Below are positions 15,270 through 23,916 of a stretch of 59,451 nt of DNA, one piece after another. The notes beneath the pieces are model-generated. The model was not told the origin of the DNA, did not search any database, and saw only the letters and a list, made by a program, of their open reading frames with translations. The position numbers and the translations under genes were made by a program. The stretch is taken from assembly GCA_022841245.1 (NCBI GenBank), contig JALHRW010000009.1, forward strand, positions 1-59,451. Reading direction: 5' to 3'. The DNA is from Planctomycetota bacterium. Lineage in GTDB: Bacteria; Planctomycetota; UBA11346. Each line of letters opens with the position of its first letter. The first letter of the stretch is position 1.

Positions 15270-15764
15270 ATGCCTTCCTCCAAGACCCCCAAACTCTCCA
15301 CCCTCAACACCAAGGAGCTCCGCACCCTGTTCCAGACGACGCTCGGCATCCCGACGATGTCGAACAACCGCCCCTGGATGATCAAGCGCATCAGCAACGC
15401 GCCGGTGGCCCCGGCCCCGGCTCCGGTCGAGCCGCCCGCCGCCCCCGCGCCGGCCAAGGCGCCCACGCCGGCCAACTCGACCCCGCCCATCACCAGTGAG
15501 TCGGCCCCGGTCGAACCCACCGGCTCGGCCGCGACCCAGGCCATGCCGGCGGTCGGCTCCCAGATCCGCCGCACGTTCCACGGCAAGGAGATCGTCGTCA
15601 CCGTGCAGGCCGACGGCTTCCTGCTGGGTGGCACCGTCTACCGCAGCCTCAGCGCCGCGGCGACCGCCCTGTGCGGCGGCAACCGCAACGGCCTGGTGTT
15701 CTTCGGCCTCAAGCCCCGGCCGGCCAAGGTGACCGCGATGCCGGCAGAGGCCAAGGCGTCATGA
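15270..15764 (+). CDS. DUF2924-like protein with Ala/Pro linker
   Basis: A 164-residue protein from MPSSKTPKLSTL (ATG 15270). The N-terminal part (LNTKELRTLF ... NNRPWMIKRI) matches DUF2924 N-terminal regions. A ~50-residue Pro/Ala-rich linker follows, and the C-terminal ~65 residues form a small domain with IRRTFHGKEIVVTVQADGF and YRSLSAAATALCGG. That C-terminal domain recurs in the next gene, where it follows a longer N-terminal half. DUF2924 proteins sit beside serine recombinases on many elements, which fits here. Biochemical role is unknown; DNA binding in integration is plausible. Confidence 0.7.
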   Translation: MPSSKTPKLSTLNTKELRTLFQTTLGIPTMSNNRPWMIKRISNAPVAPAPAPVEPPAAPAPAKAPTPANSTPPITSESAPVEPTGSAATQAMPAVGSQIRRTFHGKEIVVTVQADGFLLGGTVYRSLSAAATALCGGNRNGLVFFGLKPRPAKVTAMPAEAKAS

Positions 15765-16261
15765 AGCCGGAGACCACGGCGGCGGTCGCGCGGCTGCCCG
15801 CGTTGACCGTCGCCCAGCTGCGGGATCGCTACCTCGCCGTGTTCGGCGAGCCCACCGCCAGCCGGCACAAGACCTGGCTGGTGCGCCGGATCGCCTGGCG
15901 GCTCCAGGCCGACGACGAGGGAGGCCTGTCGGAGCGGGCCCTGGCGCGCGCCGCCGAGCTGGCCAAGGACGCGGATATCCGCCTCACCGCCCCGCGGCGG
16001 GAGGTGGTCGACGCCCTGGCCGAGCGGCCCCGCATCAAGGAGGTCGCCCTCCCCCAGATCCGCGACGCCGGCCTGGCGCCGGGCACCCTGCTACGCCGGG
16101 AGTGGCGGGGGAAGCCGGTGGTGGTGACCGTCCTCACGGCGGGCTTCGACTACGACGGGCAGGTGTACCGCAGCCTGAGCGCCATCGCCAAGGCGATCAC
16201 CGGCACCAAGTGGAACGGCCACACCTTCTTCGGCCTCCGGCCGCGGAGTGACGCGGCATGA
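15761..16261 (+). CDS. DUF2924-like protein
   Basis: A 166-residue paralogue of the preceding protein with the same ending (YRSLSAIAKAITGTKWNGHTFF). The N-terminus VARLPALTVAQLRDRYLAVFG and the RHKTWLVRRIAWRLQ stretch are the usual DUF2924 opening. It overlaps its neighbours by ATGA at both ends (15761 and 16258), so it is co-translated with the recombinase. A tandem duplication is probable: the first copy keeps the C-terminal domain but has replaced its middle by a low-complexity linker. Proposed role: accessory factor for the recombinase, by context only. Confidence 0.75.
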   Translation: MKPETTAAVARLPALTVAQLRDRYLAVFGEPTASRHKTWLVRRIAWRLQADDEGGLSERALARAAELAKDADIRLTAPRREVVDALAERPRIKEVALPQIRDAGLAPGTLLRREWRGKPVVVTVLTAGFDYDGQVYRSLSAIAKAITGTKWNGHTFFGLRPRSDAA

Positions 16262-17766
16262 GCAGCCCCGCCAAGCCGGCGCCGAAGACGGTCGCCATCT
16301 ACTGCCGCAAGAGCACCGAGGAGGGTCTCGATCGGGAGTTCAACAGCCTGGACGCGCAGCGGCAGTCCTGCGAGCACTTCGCCGCCAGCCAACGCGGTGA
16401 GGGCTGGGTGGTCAGCCCGGAGCGCTACGACGACGGCGGCTTCTCGGGCGGAAACACCGACCGGCCCGGTCTGCAGAGGCTCATGGCCGACGTGGATGCC
16501 GGGAAGGTGCAGGTGATCGCAGTCTACAAGCTGGACCGCATGTCGCGCTCCCTGACTGACTTCGTCGGCCTGCTCCAGAAGCTGGACGCCAAGCAGGTTG
16601 CATTCGTCAGCGTCACCCAGCACTTCAACACGGCCACGCCTATGGGCCGGCTGATGCTCAACATCCTGATCTGCTTCGCCCAGTTCGAGCGCGAGAACAC
16701 CATCGAGCGCATCCGCGACAAGGTGGCGGCGACCAAGCGCCAGGGCCGCTGGTGCGGTGGGGTGCCGATCCTCGGCTACGACGTCATCACCCGGAAACTG
16801 GCGGTGAACGCGGCTGAGGCCGAACAGGTCCGCGCCATTTTCGCTCTGTACCTGGAGAAGAAGGGCTTGGTTGGGGTGATCCGGGAACTGGACGAGCGCG
16901 GGTGGACCAACAAGGCCTGGACCAGCGGGACCAACCACCGCCGCGGCGGCAAGGAATTCAGCAAGAGCACCCTGTCACGGCTGCTGACCAACATCCTCTA
17001 CACCGGCAACATCCGCTACCGTGGCGACCTCATCCATGGCGAGCACGCGCCGATCGTGGATCAGGCGACCTTCGACGCGGTCCAGAGCCTGTTGCAGCGC
17101 CAGCACCGGAGTGGCGGAGCGGAGACCAGAAACAAGCACCACGCCCTGCTGCGGGGGCTCCTGACCTGCGCGCCGTGCGGGTGCGGCATGACCTACTGCT
17201 ATTCCAGGCGCGGTCCCAAGTTCTACCAGTACTACATCTGCGATCACTCCCGCAGCCACGGCGCTGACACGTGCCCCATGCCCAGGCTGCCGGCCATGGA
17301 ACTGGAACGCCTCGTGGTCGACGAGATCGCCGCCATCTGCCGCGACGCGCGAGTGGCGGGGACCGTCATCACCGAAGCAACTCGGCAGCAGGCGTCGGAG
17401 GTCGCTGGCCTCCGGGGCCGGCTTCGGGACGCCGAGACGCTCATGGCCAAGCTGGGGGAGAACCCGGAACGGGATGGCAATCGGCTGCTCCAGGCCGGCG
17501 TGCAGGTCGAAGCGGCCCGTGCCCTCCTGGCAGACGCGGAGGCTACCGTCATCCCCAAGGGCGCAGCGCGAGTGGCCCTCGGGCAGTTCGAGCCGATCTG
17601 GTCGGCCCTGGTTCCTGTCGAGCGGGCGCAGCTGTTGCGCGCGCTGGTCGAGCGCATCCGGGTGGACGGCCAGGCCGGCAAGGTGTCGTTCGTCTTCCGA
17701 GCCGGCGGCATCGCCGCCCTGGCCCGGCAGACGGCTGGGGTGTCGACCGCGTCGGGAGAGCCGTGA
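16258..17766 (+). CDS. Large serine recombinase / integrase
   Basis: A 502-residue serine recombinase. The resolvase N-domain has YCRKST with the nucleophilic Ser near residue 18, a DRMSRSL Arg motif near residue 97 and the ERENTIERIRDK helix. The recombinase domain follows from ~residue 180 (LGYDV...), then a zinc-ribbon (CAPCGCG ... CDHSRS ... C, residues ~305-340) and a C-terminal coiled coil with many Glu and Leu. Length and layout match large serine integrases. It should catalyse integration and excision of the element, though attL/attR are not identified. It is embedded in the operon, not alone at an end. Confidence 0.9.
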   Translation: MSSPAKPAPKTVAIYCRKSTEEGLDREFNSLDAQRQSCEHFAASQRGEGWVVSPERYDDGGFSGGNTDRPGLQRLMADVDAGKVQVIAVYKLDRMSRSLTDFVGLLQKLDAKQVAFVSVTQHFNTATPMGRLMLNILICFAQFERENTIERIRDKVAATKRQGRWCGGVPILGYDVITRKLAVNAAEAEQVRAIFALYLEKKGLVGVIRELDERGWTNKAWTSGTNHRRGGKEFSKSTLSRLLTNILYTGNIRYRGDLIHGEHAPIVDQATFDAVQSLLQRQHRSGGAETRNKHHALLRGLLTCAPCGCGMTYCYSRRGPKFYQYYICDHSRSHGADTCPMPRLPAMELERLVVDEIAAICRDARVAGTVITEATRQQASEVAGLRGRLRDAETLMAKLGENPERDGNRLLQAGVQVEAARALLADAEATVIPKGAARVALGQFEPIWSALVPVERAQLLRALVERIRVDGQAGKVSFVFRAGGIAALARQTAGVSTASGEP

Positions 17767-18233
17767 TGCGGGCGCGCATGCTGGGATTGAGCGTGTGGCA
17801 GCCCTGGGCGTCGCTCATCGCCGCGCGCGCGAAGCGGTACGAGACGCGGAGTTGGCGACCGCCGGTGTCCCTGATCGGCCAAAGCCTGGCCATCTGCTCG
17901 TCCCAGACCGAGGCAGGGCTGCTCGTGTCGGCGCACGACCTGGCCCTCAGTCGCCTGTGCCTGCGCCGCCTGGGGCGTCATCCGTTGCCGATGGGCACCG
18001 TCGTGGCCGTCGTCACCGTGGCCGGGTGCATCGGCACCACCTCGCTAGCAGCTCGGCGGATCGGCGTGCGGGAGCGCCTCGTAGGCGACTGGTCGCCTGG
18101 CCGCTACGCGTGGCGGCTCGATGATATCCAGCCCCTGGCAGCGCCAGTGCCCGTCACCGGATCCCAGCGCTTCTTCCACCTGCCGCCGCGTGTCCTGGCG
18201 CAGGTCCTGGCCCAGATCGGAGGGGAGGCATGA
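17766..18233 (+). CDS. ASCH-domain protein
   Basis: A 155-residue protein starting at 17766, where ATG overlaps the recombinase TGA. It begins with LGLSVWQPWASLI, the conserved opening of ASCH domains, followed by KRYETRSWRPP and GTVVAVVTVAGC in the family positions. ASCH folds bind RNA or modified nucleotides; some bacterial members hydrolyse N4-acetylcytidine. A typical companion of phage modification genes, it might recognise the modified bases made by this operon. That link is inference from neighbourhood only. Confidence 0.8.
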   Translation: MRARMLGLSVWQPWASLIAARAKRYETRSWRPPVSLIGQSLAICSSQTEAGLLVSAHDLALSRLCLRRLGRHPLPMGTVVAVVTVAGCIGTTSLAARRIGVRERLVGDWSPGRYAWRLDDIQPLAAPVPVTGSQRFFHLPPRVLAQVLAQIGGEA

Positions 18234-18631
18234 GTTCCCTGGTCGTCGTGCGCACCTTTCACATCGCCGCGATCGGAGGGCAGCGAGGTGGGCACCGGAA
18301 CAGCCTCCGCGAGGGGCAGGAGCCAGTGGTAGAGCCACAACCCACCGGCCGCATCCCTCGGATCGCGAAGCTCATGGCCCTGGCCATTCGCTGTGACCAG
18401 TTGCTGCGGTCGGGGGCCGTCCCCGACGCCAGCGCCCTCGCCCGCCTGGCCAAGGTCAGCCAGCCAAGGATGACCCAGATCCTCAACCTGACCCTGCTGG
18501 CGCCGAAAATTCAGGAGCGGTTGCTGTTCCTGGATCCCCTCGAGGAGGGGAAACCAGAGGTGAGCGAAAAAGGTCTGCGGCAGTTGAGTGCAGAGGTGCA
18601 CTGGGAGAGTCAAGAAAAACGATATTCTTAG
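18230..18631 (+). CDS. Small HTH protein, typical recombinase neighbour
   Basis: A 133-residue protein in an ATGA overlap with the ASCH gene. The region from ~residue 50 (KLMALAIRCDQLLRSG ... LARLAKVSQPRMTQILNLTLLAPKIQERLLF) is a helix-turn-helix commonly found downstream of serine recombinases. The N-terminal 45 residues are basic and Gly-rich. It could be a directionality or accessory factor. It is the last gene of the GC-rich operon; sequence composition drops sharply in GC right after its stop. Confidence 0.75.
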   Translation: MSSLVVVRTFHIAAIGGQRGGHRNSLREGQEPVVEPQPTGRIPRIAKLMALAIRCDQLLRSGAVPDASALARLAKVSQPRMTQILNLTLLAPKIQERLLFLDPLEEGKPEVSEKGLRQLSAEVHWESQEKRYS

Positions 18632-18658
18632 GCATTGCCACTGTTGTGCGATGCGCTA

Positions 18659-18708
18659 CCTGTAAACAGGAAGATCCATTATAGACCAATGCGATTGCAC
18701 TAAAGTGC
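18659..18708. promoter_or_regulatory. Pair of small AA-spaced palindromes after the HTH gene
   Basis: CCTGT-AA-ACAGG at 18659-18670 and GCACT-AA-AGTGC at 18697-18708, with centres 38 bases apart. Both have the same architecture of five-base arms and an AA spacer. They lie at the composition break between operon and island. Candidates are recombinase or HTH-protein binding sites; promoter-type -35/-10 pairs are weak here. Confidence 0.4.
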
Positions 18709-18832
18709 TGGCCCACTCATAGGCCAACCTACCACTTGCGCCACACTATGAGCCATGGTAATTCTAAAGCCATTCATGCAATTGTTATGCCAAACAGAAA
18801 ATGGGCTATATCGCCAACCGTGAGGGAACCGC

Positions 18833-21800
18833 ATGTCTTCATCCATCAATCTTGCCCAGGCCCGCACTTACTTCTCCTTTGGTCCTACGCTGATTATTGG
18901 CCCCAATATCACCAAGGGCGATGCGTATTACGAAAGACTCGGCGCATCTCTGTCTCGTCAATTGAAGAAAGAGGCCGGCAACTCGTTTCGCTCACTGGTT
19001 GATTTGATTATTGAGCGCGACAATAAGGAGGTCGACGTAATCAAATGCATTCAAGACACAGAAAGAGAGATGCCCAGTCTGACGATTAGTCCTCAGATGC
19101 TAAATGTGAACTGGTCATGCATTTTCTCATTTGCCACAGATAATGTGTTCGAAAATCAATACCGCGCCCATCTAAACCAATCAGGATCTGGATTAAGCTT
19201 ATGCGTGATGGATGATCTTGCTGCGGCGCTGCCCCCAAGATCGATCCCGTGCTATAAGATGTTGGGTAGCACAATTCGAGACGACTTCGTAACTGGTACG
19301 ATTCAGTATATTTCGAGAAGAATCAAATGGAGATCTATGATTAGATCTGCCCTCGACTTGGTGCGCGAGGGTTCAATGTTAATCATGGGGATGAAAGACA
19401 GTAGAGATGAATTAACGGATTTCGTCGCTGAGCTAACGGCCGATATTCGATATAGCCCAACAACCCTGTTCTTTTTACGGGACGATCCCCTTGGCACAGA
19501 CAGACGGTTGGCAAAAGTCAATAGAGATACTGAACCGCATGTTATCGACGCGACCGAATCAGAGTTTTTAAATGAGGTTGAACGAACGCAGGGCGCCGAC
19601 GATTTCGACATTGAGAAACTTCAGAAACACAAAAAGAAGCTTCGAGAACTTGTTGCGTTTCAGGACATAGTGTCATTTGTGAATTCCTCGCTTACGCCCG
19701 AGCTGTCAATACATGAGCGCAACAGTTTATACAATCGGTTGTTCTCGCCAAGTGCCACAAAGTGGGACCCATTTCATTACTCCTTGGATTTTCCTAGAAC
19801 TGTAACGCCGGCGATTATGGCGAAAATTCAGGCGAGTTCAATCCGGGCGCAAGGAAATGAAGTCGTTTTAATTACAGGCAATGTTTCCTCTGGTAAAACC
19901 ACGGTCCTTCGGCGAGTGGCATTTGATACTGCGGCAACGGGGAATATGTCCTTGTACATTCGGCGCATAAGGTTGCCGGACCCGACCGCGCACTTACTCG
20001 AACTATTCCGATTATTAAAAGTGATTATATCGGAGTTTGGGCAACGTGCGTTCGTCTTTCTGGACGATCCGCTTGCGCAACGGAATATTCGCCCGGACGA
20101 CATATTGAATGCTGCCAGGGTTAGTGGCCTGCCGATTACCCTGGTTGTCACTTGTCGATCCACTGATTATAAAACGTACGAATCTGAGCACGTCTACGGA
20201 CATTTCGCCCTCATAGCGAGATTTGAATTGGATGATACGCTTGATGAGAAGGAGAAATCACAACTCCCGGATTATCTTGTTAAGTTGGGTATTTATAAGT
20301 CAACGGAAGTGGCACAGTCACTCATCTCGGCCAATAAGCATTTGTCTACTTATGATACATTGAGCGTATTGTTCTGGCTGCTCCCAGACACGCAACGGCA
20401 CATTACCAATTCGATAAAAGACGAATATTTCCGCCTTGGCGATTCGACGGGGTTGGCGCGTGTTATTATCGGCCACGTCAAGCAGAGTGCTGCGTTACTG
20501 CAGTCTGCGTATAGGGCGGTTTCCGTTGCCGAGGCATTTCGTTCCCCAATTCCAATCGAAGTTCTTGTTTCATATTTAAAGGTGGATTACCAACATTGGC
20601 TTGATGCCATTCCGCCGAATAGCACAGCGTGGGGAATTCTATATTCTGAGGACTCGTACGATGGGCGCTCGGTATGCTATAGGACTAGAAATGAAATTGT
20701 GACTAGATCAATTATCGAGGTGGTAAATGGCGGCAGTTATGGGCATACGGGTGAAGTCGCTGCGATGAAGGAACTATTAGGGGCATGTGATAGTACAACA
20801 GATGTATATCGCGACTTTATCATCAGTGTGCTGGTCCCGTACGACAGTCCAAAATTAGGCCGCCTGGAATACGCGGAGGGACTATCTCTCTACGAAGCGG
20901 CCATACAGGCTTTCCCGAGACCAGATAGGACGCTTCTGCATCACAAAGCGCTCTGGGTCAAAAACAAAGGGAATGATCCTGCACAGGCATGCGATCTTTT
21001 ACATCAAGCCCTATCAACTCGGCCATCGCCATATGCACGCAAGCGCGAATTAGACGAGCATATATATACGTCCCTTGCCGCGGCTACCCTTGACCGCATT
21101 GACAATGGTTCGTTGCCATTCGAGTCTGGAAGAGATCAGGTGATGGACCATTTGGCAAAAGCCAAATCCAGCTTAGTGTTTAATCCAAGGGCAGTACACG
21201 TCCACGCTAGTCTCATCACTCGCCTTTCAGATAAGTACACAGATAAAAAGTCCCCAGATGTTTTTCATCTTATCAATGCGGCAATTACAGAAATTGATAG
21301 GACCGTGTTCATTCTTTCTAAAAAAATAGGTGTTGGGCAGTCCGGTGCACATCAAAACGTAATGATGCTAGAATCGGCTAAAGATAAAATAGTTGAGAAG
21401 ATTTCTACGCTTGAGTCGCTTAGTGTCGAGGCTGAGAATGCATGGAAAAAGTTTGGTCGGCAAGACGGATTTGTGTTGGCTGCACGCAAAATGATGCACA
21501 CCGCGAAAAAGTCGAACACGGGAACGGATTATAACAAAGCGCATAATTACTGCGTTAAAATCAGGGAAATGATAAGACTGGATGGCGGCGAGTTGTCCAG
21601 CAGGCTATGCGAAATAATGCTGTCGATATACTACGATTGGCGCGTTCGCAGGGGGAGTGAAAGCCCATCATCGGAGGTCATTGACTGGGACTACTTGATA
21701 GAAATGGCGAAAATCACCTTGGGATCCACGGAATTTGCCGACGATATTGTGATTCGTTATATATATGCCGTTTGCCTTGCCCACAAAGGAATGTGGATAG

Positions 21801-22069
21801 AGGCGAAGAATATCTTCCAGGAGTTGCGACGCGCAGATCTTCCTGGCGATCTTGTGTACGAACCCAGAGACGACCTGCTTCATCCCAATGGTGGACGTCG
21901 AGAGATTCAGGGAATTATGAGAAATACCGAAAAGGACAAATTTGTCTATTGCGAAGAGCTTAAGGTAGATTTCCTCGCTGAGCGCCAGACCGGTTGGCCC
22001 GGCGAAGGTCAGATTACGCACGCTAAGGTATATTTTTGTCTCGCTGGGCCCAAGGCTGCCCTATGGTAA
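18833..22069 (+). CDS. Degenerate SIR2-like / STAND NTPase / repeat protein (candidate antiphage effector)
   Basis: A 1078-residue protein; AGGGA lies just before the ATG at 18833. Residues 1-240 look like a SIR2 fold in its general pattern: a WSCIFSFATDN stretch near residue 90 where SIR2 has its TTNYD loop, a GSTIRDD segment near residue 145 where the catalytic LHG would be, and LIMGMKDSRDEL near residue 184. The canonical glycine-rich NAD start and catalytic His are not evident. A P-loop follows: Walker A GNVSSGKTT near residue 350 and Walker B VFLDDP near residue 406, with TLVVTCRS later, fitting a STAND NTPase. The C-terminal ~450 residues are helical and repeat-like. SIR2-STAND-repeat order is that of Avs/AVAST-type immune proteins. 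The gene is much AT-richer than its left neighbours. Confidence 0.7.
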   Translation: MSSSINLAQARTYFSFGPTLIIGPNITKGDAYYERLGASLSRQLKKEAGNSFRSLVDLIIERDNKEVDVIKCIQDTEREMPSLTISPQMLNVNWSCIFSFATDNVFENQYRAHLNQSGSGLSLCVMDDLAAALPPRSIPCYKMLGSTIRDDFVTGTIQYISRRIKWRSMIRSALDLVREGSMLIMGMKDSRDELTDFVAELTADIRYSPTTLFFLRDDPLGTDRRLAKVNRDTEPHVIDATESEFLNEVERTQGADDFDIEKLQKHKKKLRELVAFQDIVSFVNSSLTPELSIHERNSLYNRLFSPSATKWDPFHYSLDFPRTVTPAIMAKIQASSIRAQGNEVVLITGNVSSGKTTVLRRVAFDTAATGNMSLYIRRIRLPDPTAHLLELFRLLKVIISEFGQRAFVFLDDPLAQRNIRPDDILNAARVSGLPITLVVTCRSTDYKTYESEHVYGHFALIARFELDDTLDEKEKSQLPDYLVKLGIYKSTEVAQSLISANKHLSTYDTLSVLFWLLPDTQRHITNSIKDEYFRLGDSTGLARVIIGHVKQSAALLQSAYRAVSVAEAFRSPIPIEVLVSYLKVDYQHWLDAIPPNSTAWGILYSEDSYDGRSVCYRTRNEIVTRSIIEVVNGGSYGHTGEVAAMKELLGACDSTTDVYRDFIISVLVPYDSPKLGRLEYAEGLSLYEAAIQAFPRPDRTLLHHKALWVKNKGNDPAQACDLLHQALSTRPSPYARKRELDEHIYTSLAAATLDRIDNGSLPFESGRDQVMDHLAKAKSSLVFNPRAVHVHASLITRLSDKYTDKKSPDVFHLINAAITEIDRTVFILSKKIGVGQSGAHQNVMMLESAKDKIVEKISTLESLSVEAENAWKKFGRQDGFVLAARKMMHTAKKSNTGTDYNKAHNYCVKIREMIRLDGGELSSRLCEIMLSIYYDWRVRRGSESPSSEVIDWDYLIEMAKITLGSTEFADDIVIRYIYAVCLAHKGMWIEAKNIFQELRRADLPGDLVYEPRDDLLHPNGGRREIQGIMRNTEKDKFVYCEELKVDFLAERQTGWPGEGQITHAKVYFCLAGPKAALW

Positions 22070-22864
22070 TTTCCGCTCAATTGGAAAATGCTGTAATGGT
22101 TCAACGGGAACCGAGTCGAGAATACTTGGATTCGCGCGAGAAATACGTCCCAGATCCATTAGGTGTTGGTTAATATGGTGAAGCAGGCTTGCGGCAGAAT
22201 AGCCAGAGTAATTATGTCCCATAATATTGAGAGTTTTCCCTTCGCCAGACTGATAAAATCTAATTGTGAATCCCAATGAATTCAATGAAAGAATGAGATC
22301 GGGGCCAATGGGCGTTGGCCCGTGTTCCGCCCTTGAAACAACAGGTCCAATTGCGGGATGATCTATGAGTAGCTTGACTAGACTTTCGTGGATGGATGCC
22401 TGTGCCGATGAGGGAAGATCAAAAAAAATGGCAGCGCAAAATAAGTTGCTCGCGCGAAGTGGGGTGCGAGCAATGATGTTTCGAACACTGTTTAGGGTCT
22501 CGACTGAATCCGTGCACTTTTGGGTGTCGTAAGTTGATTTGACCGATAGCGCGGCTATCACGCAATGCGGAGGAGTCACGATAATATCGCCAGACCTAAA
22601 TATCGGCATGCCCAGATTGGTGTCTACTAGTAGGATGTCTTGCTCCCTGCTGCAGATATTTTCTTCTGTTGGCAAGAGTACGAATCCCGATGCAACTAGA
22701 ATGTTATCCGGCAGATGATTCCTCAAGAATACCCTAAGCAATTCTTCTTTGTGTCTTCCATCGCTAAGCCAATGGGCGTCGCCGATCAGATCACGAACCC
22801 TATTAGCTTGTGAAAGAAGTTCTGCCGAGAAGGAGTCTAGGAATCTGTGGTTGTTTGCTTTCAT
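22061..22864 (-). CDS. DUF6602-like protein (nuclease-fold candidate)
   Basis: A 267-residue protein convergent with, and overlapping by nine bases, the STAND gene. Residues ~35-110 match what I recall as DUF6602: RHKEELLRVFLRNHLPDNI, then ASGFVLLP, EQDILLVD and VIAALSVKST. That pattern is a PD-(D/E)XK-like core, D...(E)xK, but the residue two before the lysine is Ser rather than Glu. The rest is helical with a late NYSGYSAASLLHHINQHL. It is AT-rich like the STAND gene. It could be an effector or partner of that gene, or an independent defence gene. Family assignment is moderate. Confidence 0.6.
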   Translation of the reverse strand: MKANNHRFLDSFSAELLSQANRVRDLIGDAHWLSDGRHKEELLRVFLRNHLPDNILVASGFVLLPTEENICSREQDILLVDTNLGMPIFRSGDIIVTPPHCVIAALSVKSTYDTQKCTDSVETLNSVRNIIARTPLRASNLFCAAIFFDLPSSAQASIHESLVKLLIDHPAIGPVVSRAEHGPTPIGPDLILSLNSLGFTIRFYQSGEGKTLNIMGHNYSGYSAASLLHHINQHLMDLGRISRANPSILDSVPVEPLQHFPIERKLP

Positions 22865-23215
22865 GTATCTGCGACTTACGGATCTCTGGCATCAATCAAG
22901 CGGAGATTTCACATGGGCGAGAAGCCCTCTGACTCGCTGCTCAATGAGCGCCCAAGCTGATCCGTAACACTCAAGCAAGCGTGTATCCACATTTGTGCAG
23001 TCTCGGCAATCGGTCCAGTCCCTTGTGGAAATCCACAACCATAAATCATAACACCGAAGACGAGCGCCAATAATTAATGGGGTTGGTGACCTGACTCACA
23101 AAGTGGGTCTACGCCTAGCGATCCCGAAATGTACATGTGCATGTCAGCTGCACTGCGCGTGCTTGAATAGCTGGTTGCTGCCTGCGCAGAGACTAGAGAC
23201 GTCGGATGAAGGCGC
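22865..23215. other. Intergenic region of the island
   Basis: 351 bases with no open frame I can support, no tRNA and no strong palindrome. Composition is intermediate. It separates the DUF6602 gene start from the 3' end of the mcrC remnant and probably holds the promoter for the DUF6602 gene. Confidence 0.5.
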
Positions 23216-23770
23216 CTAGCGCGCCTTGGCCACAAATGGGGTAATCACTTGAATATCATCGGGAAGCAACAGGGAATGTGATTCAAGACAATATGGCAAA
23301 ACCCACAGGCGCATGCTGGGGTGCTGGAGGAAGTGGAACGGCGAAAGTGGTTTCAAGAAATCGTCTGTCCTGGGATAAATCAAAACCACATCGCCGTTGC
23401 CATTTAGGTAGTGAATTCCATATGCATATAGCTGGTAGAAGTCGCCTTGACTAAGTTGATACTTCTCCCGTCGATTGGCCATGCTGGCATCAATCAACTT
23501 CCACTTGGTGTCTAGCACCTGGATGGTGTTGCCACCCCGTTGAATAAGAAGGTCTGGCTTAAGCTGGAACCAGGGTGAATCCTGGTGAACGGCGAGATAT
23601 TGAGATCTTGCCTGCGCCTTAAGTCGGAAGGTAGAGCCTAGCTGCTTTGGGATATGATGTGCGACAAATGCCTCAAACAGGGCGTCCATGGGGAAGAGAA
23701 GCGACGGCGCGTGGTGTTGGCCAGCCCCTGTCAAAGGGCTCATCCCGGATATGAGGACTTCGTGTCGCAT
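23216..23770 (-). pseudogene. mcrC: 5'-truncated mcrC (restriction endonuclease subunit)
   Basis: A 184-codon frame that matches only the C-terminal half of McrC, the nuclease subunit of McrBC-type modification-dependent restriction. LLFPMDALFEAFVAHHIP is the standard start of the nuclease domain, LKPDLL and VLDTKWK hold the PD and DxK catalytic residues, and the end LHPSMRLWVLPYCLE is typical. The N-terminal half of McrC is missing: in frame upstream of ATG 23770, only ~11 codons precede a stop at about 23804. No mcrB lies in the window. Similarity reaches almost to the first codon, so the break is near 23770, where the GC-rich chromosomal part begins. If translated, it would be a catalytic domain without its partner. 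Confidence 0.75.
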
Positions 23771-23916
23771 GATTGCTGACCGGGAGGGCTGACGGTTTCC
23801 GCCCTAGGGTCCTCAAGGACAACCTGACCGGTGATGGTACGGGTGTGGCCCCCAACCACCATCCCGATAGCGATCACCGTCCATTCACCCGACATCCGGC
23901 CGTGCTAGCCTGCGTC

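Noticed and set aside
22861-23215. Short frames in the gap before the mcrC remnant
   Set aside because: All are under 75 codons with mixed residues and no ribosome-binding signals.
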